A DNA stretch of 64,000 nt from GCA-2683135 sp964507445 (GTDB lineage: Bacteria; Planctomycetota; GCA-002687715). The notes under the pieces were generated by a model, which made no database searches, had not been told where the DNA came from, and saw only the letters and a list, made by a program, of their open reading frames with translations. The first letter of the stretch is position 1; each line of letters opens with the position of its first letter. The stretch is from contig CAZDQF010000007.1 of NCBI GenBank assembly GCA_964507445.1, positions 62,001 to 126,000 of the forward strand, written 5' to 3'. Positions 37,093 to 45,053 of this stretch are shown here, piece by piece. The position numbers and the translations under genes are program-made.

Positions 37093-38186
37093 AGGTCCTG
37101 CACATCTGTGATGACAAGGGCATCCCCGCGGCCGGGACCAAGGGCGCCTCCGTTCATCTGAGGGGCGTGGCCCAGGCGCTCATGGGAAACGGGCACGAGG
37201 TGGTCTCCGTGCTGCGACGGGGTGGGGGAGGCACGACGTCCTTCCCGGCGCCCGTGATCCCCATGGCGGACGGCCGTGGGCTCCTGGCGGGGGTGGCTCG
37301 TCTGGGGCGTCCCGATGTCATCTATGAGCGCTACTCCCTCGGCCATCAGGCCGGGCTCGACTGCGCGAACAGGCTGGGTATCCCCTTCGTCCTCGAGGTG
37401 AACGCGCCGCTCGTGGCGGAGGCGTTCGCTCACCGACCCGAGACTCTCGGCAGCGAAGACGGTGTGGTGGAGCGGCGCTTGTTCGTCGAGAGCGACCTCG
37501 TAGCGGTGGTGTCCGACCCGCTCAAGAGTATCGTCGCGCGGTCGCGGGGTACGGAGCGTGGCGTGGTGGTCATCCCCAACGGCTGTGACCCGGACCGGTT
37601 CCGCGTCCCGCCGCATCGTAAGGGCGGCAGAATCCGTCTCGCGTTTCTGGGACACCCGAAGCCCTGGCACGGGGCGGCGTCGCTCCCCGGGCTCGTCGCG
37701 ACCCTGCGGACCGCGGGCCTGGACGTGGATCTGCTCGTGATCGGCGAGGGGCCCGGAGCGGATCACGTGATCGAGCGGGCCGAAGAGCTGGGGGTCTCTC
37801 CCTTCATACGAGTCACCGGCGCCGTGCCGGACAGCCTGGTCTCCGATTTCCTCGCCGATTCGGACATCCTGGTGGCCCCCTATCCCCGGTTGCGGCCGTT
37901 CTACTTCTGTCCGCTGAAGTTGATAGAGGGTATGGCTGCGGGGCTGCCCGTCGTGACGACAGCGCAGGGAGACCTGCCCGGGATGCTGGGGGACGCCGGC
38001 GTCACCGTGGCCGCTGGAGATGACGTGGCGTTCCTGAGGGCCGTGGCGGACCTGATCCGCGACCCTGATCGCCGAAGGAGGATGGGGGAGGTCGGGCGTC
38101 GCCGCGCTCGGGAGCGGTTCTCCTGGGCGGCGGCGGGGCAGGCGCTCGATGGTGCGCTGGACCTCGTCATGGGCCGTGCTCGGTGA
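37089..38186 (+). CDS. GT4-family glycosyltransferase
   Basis: The predicted protein has 365 residues from an ATG at 37089 (four-base overlap with the upstream stop; GAGGTGAGG upstream). KVLHICDDKGIPAAGTKGAS opens the acceptor domain; VVVIPNGCDPDRF and CPLKLIEGMAAGLPVVTT mark the GT4 donor site. It carries a distinctive YPRLRPFYFCPLKL segment. It would act on the product of its neighbours in the cytoplasm. Specificity cannot be inferred. Confidence 0.9.
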   Translation: MKVLHICDDKGIPAAGTKGASVHLRGVAQALMGNGHEVVSVLRRGGGGTTSFPAPVIPMADGRGLLAGVARLGRPDVIYERYSLGHQAGLDCANRLGIPFVLEVNAPLVAEAFAHRPETLGSEDGVVERRLFVESDLVAVVSDPLKSIVARSRGTERGVVVIPNGCDPDRFRVPPHRKGGRIRLAFLGHPKPWHGAASLPGLVATLRTAGLDVDLLVIGEGPGADHVIERAEELGVSPFIRVTGAVPDSLVSDFLADSDILVAPYPRLRPFYFCPLKLIEGMAAGLPVVTTAQGDLPGMLGDAGVTVAAGDDVAFLRAVADLIRDPDRRRRMGEVGRRRARERFSWAAAGQALDGALDLVMGRAR

Positions 38187-40456
38187 CCGAGGAACGCTCC
38201 CTGGCGGTGGAGCGTGCGTTGCGGGACGTGCGGGAGGTCCTCCCCGACGCTTCGAAGGTCACCTGCAACTACACCCGCGGAGGCGCGGCCGGGCTCCGGG
38301 TCTTCGGCCTTGAGGTGACCCGCTCCGACGGATCCGTGATCCTGGGGTATGTGCGGTTCCTCGGCCTTGAACGAGAGGAGGAGGTGCTTCGAGAGACAGG
38401 GCCTCGCGCCGTCACGACGCCGGCCGGCCCCGGGGTGCGGGCCCTGCCTGGGGGAGGGCTGTTGTTCCTGTTCCCCAATGACCGGAAGCTGCGACGCCTG
38501 GACCGGGTCCTCGATCTCCGACGGCTGAAACGGGACCTGGCCACCGCGGCCCTGCGTACGGACGGTGAGTGGCGGATGCGAGGCCGGCGATCCAGCGTCG
38601 CGATCATCCGCTACAAGCCCGAGCGCAGACTGGTGGCTCGCATGGACGCGGCGTTGATTCGGGACGACACCGGTGAACGGGCTCAGGCCGGAGTCATCCT
38701 GAGGTACTTCGCTGACCGCCGAGGAGCCGGGCTGTTCGAGGTCCTCTCTGGTCGGACGAAGGACCCCATCGGCGAGTTCCTGCCCCGCCCCATTGGCCAC
38801 GCCATCGGTGGACGGGTGTACGTGGAGGAGCAGGTCCCGGGAACGGAATTGGCGACCGCGTTGAACGGGGACGCCCACGCTCCCGTCTTGCTGCGGGTGC
38901 TCCAGGCGCTGCGAGCTTCGTCACCCAAGAACATGCCGCGGATCTCGCCGGGCGCCACCGTCGGACGAGCGCTGGATGCGCTGGCCATGCTCCGAGAGGC
39001 CTCGCCGCGGCTCGCTTCCGCGACGGCACGATTGGAGGAGCGCATCCTGAGCTCGATCCCAGGGGACTACAAGCCAGTCCTGGTCCACGGGGACCTCCAC
39101 CTCCACCAGCTCCTCGCGTCCTCGACCGGAGACCGGCACTGGTTGGTGGACTTCGAGCGCGCTGGGGCGGGTCACCCGGCCCAGGACGCGGCGAGCCTCT
39201 GCGCCCATCTGGACGCCCTGGCGCAGCGCTCCCCGGAGCAGGCCGGTACGGCCGAGGTGCTCATGGACGCGATCCTGGAGGACGTCGGGCGCCATGGCCA
39301 CCTCGAGGCCATGGCATTCCACCGGCTCTGCGCCCTGGTGGATCAGGCCTTGCTCCCGCTCCGTCGTCAGGACGCGGATTGGGAGTCGGTCTCGACGGGG
39401 CTGCTCGAGGCCGCCCTCGCCCGGTTCGATGCGTCGCCGGCACCGGGACGGTTCTCCAAGGAGCGCCTGGCGGAGCAGCCTCGATGGTCGGTGTTCCGCC
39501 CCCGGGCTCGAGGCCCTTGGCCGGGTGAGGTGGAGGTTCGGGGCGGGACCACGAGCCCCGCCATCTACACTTCGGAAGACGACCGGATCGAGCCGATCAG
39601 TCCGGAGGAAGACCCGTGTCTGCCGGGTCTTCGCGGTCGGTGGGGCAGCGCCCGGTTGGTCACCTACAGGCCTCACAGGCGTGCGGTGTTCCGGGCCGAC
39701 GATGACGGGGACGTGAGCTTCGTGAAGATCGTAGAGCCGAGCCGTGTGTCGCGGGTTGTGAGGGGGCTTCGGGCTGCGGCGTCGGCGGCGGAGTCGGCGT
39801 CGATCCTCACGCCGACCGTCCTCGATGTGGACGCGGAGCAGGGTGCTGTTCGCATGAGCGACGTGCCGGGGGCGTCCCTGAACGACGTGCTCGCTTCGCC
39901 TGAACCCGGGCCGACCCTCGAGAGGGTCGGGGAGGCGCTGGCCGAGTGGCATGACCTCAGGCCGGACCCGGAGCTGCCGATCTCTAGCGGGTGGTCATTG
40001 GACACCTGGCTCGTCTTCGTCGCCCGTCACGACCCGAGCCTGGCCGTCACCGCGCGGGATGTCCTTCGGAGTATCCCACCGCTCCCGAGTGACGCCCGGG
40101 AGGTCCTCGTCCATGGGGACCTCCACGATCGAAACGTGGTCGTTGGCCCACAACACGTCGGGCTCCTCGACGTCGACGGAGTCTGCCGGGGCGTGGCTGC
40201 CCTGGACGTGGGGAACCTGACGGCTCACCTCCACCTCCGAGGACTCCAGCGGGCGCTCCCCTCGGCCACCCGCGAGGGTTGGGTCGACCGTTTCCTGGGC
40301 GCCTACGGTGCCGGCGGCGGCGACCTGGATCGGCAGGCGGTGAACGTCATCGTGGCGCGGACCCTGGTGCGTCTCGCGATCCTCTATCGATTCCGCCGTC
40401 GCTGGCTGGAGCTGTCGCCGGTCTTGCTGAGGGAGGCGTCGCGGTGGGTCGAGTGA
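38183..40456 (+). CDS. Tandem aminoglycoside-phosphotransferase-fold protein
   Basis: The predicted protein has 757 residues from a GTG overlapping the upstream stop (GTGA). Two APH/choline-kinase-like catalytic loops are present: VHGDLHLHQLL near residue 300 followed by LVDFERAG, and VHGDLHDRNVVV near 646 followed by LLDVDGVC. The second Asp motif is therefore present, though different (LDVDG), and both halves may be active. APH-fold enzymes phosphorylate small molecules such as sugars or choline. In this cluster it may make a phosphorylated sugar or modify the glycan, which is inference. Confidence 0.8.
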   Translation: MTEERSLAVERALRDVREVLPDASKVTCNYTRGGAAGLRVFGLEVTRSDGSVILGYVRFLGLEREEEVLRETGPRAVTTPAGPGVRALPGGGLLFLFPNDRKLRRLDRVLDLRRLKRDLATAALRTDGEWRMRGRRSSVAIIRYKPERRLVARMDAALIRDDTGERAQAGVILRYFADRRGAGLFEVLSGRTKDPIGEFLPRPIGHAIGGRVYVEEQVPGTELATALNGDAHAPVLLRVLQALRASSPKNMPRISPGATVGRALDALAMLREASPRLASATARLEERILSSIPGDYKPVLVHGDLHLHQLLASSTGDRHWLVDFERAGAGHPAQDAASLCAHLDALAQRSPEQAGTAEVLMDAILEDVGRHGHLEAMAFHRLCALVDQALLPLRRQDADWESVSTGLLEAALARFDASPAPGRFSKERLAEQPRWSVFRPRARGPWPGEVEVRGGTTSPAIYTSEDDRIEPISPEEDPCLPGLRGRWGSARLVTYRPHRRAVFRADDDGDVSFVKIVEPSRVSRVVRGLRAAASAAESASILTPTVLDVDAEQGAVRMSDVPGASLNDVLASPEPGPTLERVGEALAEWHDLRPDPELPISSGWSLDTWLVFVARHDPSLAVTARDVLRSIPPLPSDAREVLVHGDLHDRNVVVGPQHVGLLDVDGVCRGVAALDVGNLTAHLHLRGLQRALPSATREGWVDRFLGAYGAGGGDLDRQAVNVIVARTLVRLAILYRFRRRWLELSPVLLREASRWVE

Positions 40457-42288
40457 AGTCCTCGCTTGTCATCGTGACCCTGGGACTGTCCCTCGGTGCG
40501 TGCGCTCCGTTCCTGCCTCCTGAGCTGCCCCCGCCGTCCAAGCGAGAGGACGGCAAGACGCTGCTGGGAGGTGGCTACCTCAGGCGCAAGATGACCGTGG
40601 AGGTGGAGGGGCGGCTCCAGGACGGTCTCGTGCTCGCCACCCGCATCGAGGTGGAGGAGCCGGACGACGATCTCACGCTCAAGGGGTCGGTGGCTGAGAT
40701 CTCCGACGGCGGCGTGGTCGTCAACGGCGTGCGCGCACGGATGACCAGGGACGCTCGCCTGCTCGACGCCACCGGGCAGGCGCTGGCGTTCACAGATTTG
40801 GAGGTCGGCGACTGGGTCAAGTTGGAGTGTGTGGAGCGGGATGATGCCTGGTCCTTTCGCAAGCTGGAGCGTCGGCAGCGACCGGAGGACGGGACCGTCG
40901 AGATCCAGGGCGTCGTCACCTTCATCCGACACGGGGACGGGGAGTTGAGGATCGGTGACGCCGTCGACGTCCGGTTCGACGGCGACGTCCCGGTGTTGTG
41001 GGACGTGGAGGGTGAGGTGGCGCCGCTGCCCCAGGAGGTGGGCGCCCGGGTCGTGCAGCGCGGCGCCAAGGGGCTGCGCAGGGTCCGGAGGCGGGACGAC
41101 GACGACCGTCGTCCGGACGATCAACTGGTGATCGGGGAGGTGCTCACCATCGGTGGTGAGCTCCAGTATGAACTCGAGGCCCGTGAGAACCACGACCTGC
41201 GAGACTTCCGTGACCGTGACCGCCTCATCCACTCCTTCGCCTCCAAGCTGGAGTTCTCCTTCGATCTCTCCAGGCACCTGTTCGCCTTCACCCAGATCCG
41301 GTTCGGTCAGGACATCATCCACTACGACGAACGGGACGATCCCGATGAGGACCAGTTCGATTGGAAGATGAACGAGACCTACTTCCTGCTGCAGGATCTC
41401 CCGGTGGAGGGCCTGGCGTTCCAGGCCGGTCGCCAGGATGTGGACTACGGCCGCGAGTGGGTCGTGGATGAGAATCTGGACGCCGCCCGGCTTTACGTGA
41501 ACCTGGACGCGGCGGTGCTGGACCTGTCCGTGAGTCAGATCATCTTCGACCCGTCACGGGCCCAGGACGGAGTCACCAATTACTTCGCCGGCCTCTATTC
41601 CGAGGCGCTGGAGGATCAGGATATCCTGACCTATCTGCTCTACCGGGAAGGCGGAGAGCTCGTGGACCTGTCGCGGTTCCACGTGGGCGTCAGCGCCGAG
41701 GGAGAGCTGGCGGACCTCGAGTACTGGCTGGATGTGGGCGCGGTCTTCGGCGAGGAGGACGGCGAGGACGTGTCCGGTTTCGGCTTCGACGTGGCTGCCA
41801 TGTACACCTTCGAGTCGGCGCCCTTGAGCCCCTATGTGTATGCGGGGTTCGCCTACGGGAGCGCCGGGGACGGACCGGATCGCGGAGACGGCTTTCGCCA
41901 GACCGGGATCAACGACAACAACGACAAGTTCGGCGGCGTCACCAGCTTCCGCTACCTGGGAGAGCTGGTTCGCCCGGAGGTCTCCAACCTCACCGTGTAC
42001 ACGGCGGGTGTGGGGATTCGTCTCGGTGAGGAGACGTCCCTGGACCTCTTGTTCCACCATTATCGTCAGGTGGAGCCTGCCCCGTTCCTCCGCAACACCC
42101 GCCTGCGCTTCGCCCCCGACGGGGAGTCGCGGGACATCGGTAATGGCATCGACCTCGTGGTCGGGATCGAGGACTTCGAGCCGGTGGAGGTGGAGGTCGT
42201 CCTGTCCTATTTCCACCCGGGGGCGGCCTTCGGCCCCGAGGCCACGGACGCGTGGTTTGCGGCGGTAGAGATAGAGTGGAACTTCTGA
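40444..42288 (+). CDS. AlgE-like outer-membrane barrel lipoprotein
   Basis: The predicted protein has 614 residues from a GTG at 40444 with GGAGG six bases upstream (a GTG at 40453 is the alternative). VKSSLVIVTLGLSLGAC is a lipoprotein signal. Residues 40-210 form small strand-rich modules (TVEVEGRLQDGLVLATRIEV, VVVNGVRARMTRDARLLDAT) resembling DUF5666-type domains. The rest is an outer-membrane barrel of the alginate-export type, with FQAGRQDVDYGREWVVDENL. It ends WNF, a good barrel signal. It is a likely secretion porin for the cluster's polysaccharide. The lipidated N-terminus on a barrel is unusual. Confidence 0.75.
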   Translation: MGRVKSSLVIVTLGLSLGACAPFLPPELPPPSKREDGKTLLGGGYLRRKMTVEVEGRLQDGLVLATRIEVEEPDDDLTLKGSVAEISDGGVVVNGVRARMTRDARLLDATGQALAFTDLEVGDWVKLECVERDDAWSFRKLERRQRPEDGTVEIQGVVTFIRHGDGELRIGDAVDVRFDGDVPVLWDVEGEVAPLPQEVGARVVQRGAKGLRRVRRRDDDDRRPDDQLVIGEVLTIGGELQYELEARENHDLRDFRDRDRLIHSFASKLEFSFDLSRHLFAFTQIRFGQDIIHYDERDDPDEDQFDWKMNETYFLLQDLPVEGLAFQAGRQDVDYGREWVVDENLDAARLYVNLDAAVLDLSVSQIIFDPSRAQDGVTNYFAGLYSEALEDQDILTYLLYREGGELVDLSRFHVGVSAEGELADLEYWLDVGAVFGEEDGEDVSGFGFDVAAMYTFESAPLSPYVYAGFAYGSAGDGPDRGDGFRQTGINDNNDKFGGVTSFRYLGELVRPEVSNLTVYTAGVGIRLGEETSLDLLFHHYRQVEPAPFLRNTRLRFAPDGESRDIGNGIDLVVGIEDFEPVEVEVVLSYFHPGAAFGPEATDAWFAAVEIEWNF

Positions 42289-42355
42289 TGTCGACCCTTG
42301 GGAGAACCCCCTGAGCGCCAAGCCCACGCTCAAACGCGCGCTGCCGACCCTCCTG

Positions 42356-44032
42356 ATGGTGGTGCGGCGGTTCTGGCCCTGGATCCGTCAGGAGCGGGCC
42401 CTGATCACCGGCGCGGTGGCGGCCCTGGTGGTCGGGGTGGCCTTGCGCCTGCTGGAACCGTGGCCCCTGAAGCTGGTGCTGGATCGGCTGTTCAGCGGGG
42501 ACGAGGCCGCGTCCGGCGGCGGTGGTCCCATGGCCTTGCTCGTGAGCGCCGCGCTGGCGGTCGTGCTCATCAGCGGGCTCCGAGCCTGCACCGACTACGC
42601 GCAGAAGGTCGGGTTCGCCAAGATCGGCAACCGCGTCCTCCGCGGCGTGCGGGACGACGTCTATCGCCACGTGCAGGCGCTGCCGCTGGCCTGGCACCGC
42701 AAGGCCCGCGGCGGTGATCTGATCATCCGTGTGACCCGGGACGTGAGCCTGCTGCGGGACGCGTCGTCGACGGCCCTGCTTCCGTTGGCGGGCAACGTGT
42801 TGGTCCTCGTGGGCATGATCGCGGTGATGTTCGTGCTCGAGTGGCGGCTCGCGCTCATGGTGACCGCCAGCTTCCCGTTGCTGTGGTTGTCCACGGCGAG
42901 GACGGGGCGGGGGATCCACGAGGCCGCCCGCAAGCAGCGGCGCCGCGAGGGCGCCATGGCGGCCACGGCGGCCGAGTCCATCGGCTCCATCGACACCGTC
43001 CAGGCCCTGGCGCTGGAGGAGTCGTTCGCCGGTCAGTTCTCCGCCAAGAACGTGGGTAGCCAGAAGGAGGACCTGAAGGCGGCGCGGCTGTCCGCTCGTC
43101 TCGGTCGCACCGTGGATGTGGTGGTGGCCGTGGACACCGCGACGGTGCTCTTCTTCGGGGCGTACATGGTGTTCGACGCGATCATCACTCCCGGAGACCT
43201 GGTGGTGTTCCTCGCGTACCTGAAGAAGGTGTTCCGCCCGGCGAAGGACTTCGCCAAGTACACCGGACGCCTGGCCAAGGCCGCCGCCGCGGGGCAGCGA
43301 GTGGTGGAGCTGCTGGACACGGACCGGATGTCGGACGATCCGGGGGCGGTGGAGGCCCCTCGGCTGAAGGGCGAGGTCCAGTTCGATGACCTGAGCTTCG
43401 GTTACGACGGAGGCCAGCGGGTGCTGGATGGAGCGTCGTTGACCCTGCGTCGGGGAGAGACCGTGGCCTTGGTGGGAGAGTCAGGACAGGGGAAGACCAC
43501 CCTCGCCAGCCTCCTGCTGCGCCTTCACGACCCGGACGGAGGTCGGATCCTGGTGGACGGAGAGGATGTCCGCCGGTTCACCCGCGCGTCGCTTCGGGCC
43601 AACGTGTCCGTGGTCCTGCAAGACACGGCGCTCTTCTCGGGGACCATCGTCGAGAACATCGCCTGTGTTCGTCCGGAGGCGACGCGTGACGCCGTGGAGA
43701 CGGCGGCGAAGGCTGCCGGCGCGGACGAGTTCATTCGCGGGCTTGCTGATGGCTACGAGACCGTGGTCGGTGAGCGGGGAAACACCCTCTCCTGCGGTCA
43801 GCGCCAGCGCATCGCCATCGCTCGGGCTTTCCTCCGTGAGGCTCCGATCCTGGTGCTGGACGAGCCCACCAGCGCGCTCGACCAGAAGAACGCCGACGCG
43901 TTCCTGAACGGCCTGGATCGGCTCCTGCCCGGCTGCACCTGCCTGGTCATCACCCACGACCCCCGGTTGGCGGCGCGGGCAAACAGGACGGTTCGCTTGA
44001 CGGACGGGTCGATCACGGAGGACGCGGCGTGA
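42356..44032 (+). CDS. ABC exporter, fused membrane and ATPase domains
   Basis: The predicted protein has 558 residues. A six-helix exporter domain (ITGAVAALVVGVALRLLEPW onwards) precedes an ATPase with Walker A GESGQGKTT, signature LSCGQRQRIAIARAF (Cys in place of Gly in LSGGQ), Walker B ILVLDEPTSA and H-loop VITHDP. It is of the MsbA/HlyB type, so would export a glycolipid, glycan intermediate or peptide. The ATG at 42356 has no ribosome-binding site, whereas in-frame CTG 42311 is preceded by GGGAG; the true start may lie upstream. It overlaps the sulfotransferase gene. Confidence 0.9.
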   Translation: MVVRRFWPWIRQERALITGAVAALVVGVALRLLEPWPLKLVLDRLFSGDEAASGGGGPMALLVSAALAVVLISGLRACTDYAQKVGFAKIGNRVLRGVRDDVYRHVQALPLAWHRKARGGDLIIRVTRDVSLLRDASSTALLPLAGNVLVLVGMIAVMFVLEWRLALMVTASFPLLWLSTARTGRGIHEAARKQRRREGAMAATAAESIGSIDTVQALALEESFAGQFSAKNVGSQKEDLKAARLSARLGRTVDVVVAVDTATVLFFGAYMVFDAIITPGDLVVFLAYLKKVFRPAKDFAKYTGRLAKAAAAGQRVVELLDTDRMSDDPGAVEAPRLKGEVQFDDLSFGYDGGQRVLDGASLTLRRGETVALVGESGQGKTTLASLLLRLHDPDGGRILVDGEDVRRFTRASLRANVSVVLQDTALFSGTIVENIACVRPEATRDAVETAAKAAGADEFIRGLADGYETVVGERGNTLSCGQRQRIAIARAFLREAPILVLDEPTSALDQKNADAFLNGLDRLLPGCTCLVITHDPRLAARANRTVRLTDGSITEDAA

Positions 44033-45003
44033 TGGGGAGCCCCGCTGTCTTCGTCGTGGGCTGCCCGAGGTCCGGGACCACCCTGTTGCAGCGAATGCTG
44101 AACAACCACCCGCAGCTGGCGGTGGCCAACGACACCCACTTCGCGGTGCGGGCGCTCGAGAAGCACCATCCGGCAGCCGAGGCTTCCGTCATGGCCCACG
44201 GAGACTGCCCCCTCGACGAGGGGCTCCTGGAAGCCGTGGTTGGCTATCGCCGCTTCAGACGCCTCGGGGTGGAGGAGTCCGTGGCGCGGTCCTTGGCGGC
44301 GTCCTGTTCGTCCTACCGCGACTTCGTCAGCGGGCTCTACGGGAAGTTCGCGGAGGACGCAGGGAAGCCCCTCGGGGGCGAGAAGACCCCGGACTTCGTG
44401 CGTCGTCTGCCGTTGCTGGGCGGTTTGTTTCCGGATGCCCGGTTCGTGCACATCATCAGGGATGGCCGCGAGGTGGCGCTGTCCTTGCTGGATTGGGCTA
44501 CGGAGAAGAAGGGGCCCGGGCGGCTGGAGCACTGGCGCGAGGATGCGGTGGCCGTGGCCGCGCTCTGGTGGCGCTGGCAGGTCTCCTGCGGGCGGGACGC
44601 GGCGGATTCCCTGGGCGACCGCTACCACGAGCTGCGTTACGACCACCTGGTGCAGGACCCGGAGGCTGAGTTGCGACGGCTGGCGGCCTTCCTGGGGCTG
44701 CCGTTCTCCCGCGCCATGATGGAGTTCCATGTGGGCCGACAGAAATCGGGGACCAACCTCTCCGCCAAGAGCGCCTGGTTGCCCGCGACCAAGGGCCTCC
44801 GGACCTGGGAGGCCCTCTCCGCGGTAGACCTGGGGGTGTTCGAGGAGCTGGCCGGAGATCTCCTGCGATCCCTGGGATACGACCTCCACGCGCAGCCTGG
44901 GGAGCCCGCTGTGGCGGCCCGCGTCGCCGCCGCTACCCGGTTCTTCGATCGCTGGAGCGCCCGTCGCGACGAGAAACGGAGACGCCGTCTGGATTCTTGT
45001 TGA
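44032..45003 (+). CDS. Sulfotransferase
   Basis: The predicted protein has 323 residues, with the ATG in a TGATG overlap. The 5'-phosphosulfate loop VGCPRSGTTLLQRML is at residues 9-23 and the 3'-phosphate site FVHIIRDGREVALSLL is near 140-155. These are PAPS-binding motifs of the sulfotransferase family. It would transfer sulfate from PAPS to a hydroxyl of the glycan or lipid made by the cluster. No PAPS-synthesis genes are in the window. Confidence 0.88.
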   Translation: MGSPAVFVVGCPRSGTTLLQRMLNNHPQLAVANDTHFAVRALEKHHPAAEASVMAHGDCPLDEGLLEAVVGYRRFRRLGVEESVARSLAASCSSYRDFVSGLYGKFAEDAGKPLGGEKTPDFVRRLPLLGGLFPDARFVHIIRDGREVALSLLDWATEKKGPGRLEHWREDAVAVAALWWRWQVSCGRDAADSLGDRYHELRYDHLVQDPEAELRRLAAFLGLPFSRAMMEFHVGRQKSGTNLSAKSAWLPATKGLRTWEALSAVDLGVFEELAGDLLRSLGYDLHAQPGEPAVAARVAAATRFFDRWSARRDEKRRRRLDSC

Positions 45004-45053
45004 ACCGAGCCGCCATGCTCGGCGCTCCTCAGCGCGAACAAGGAGCCCGCGAA

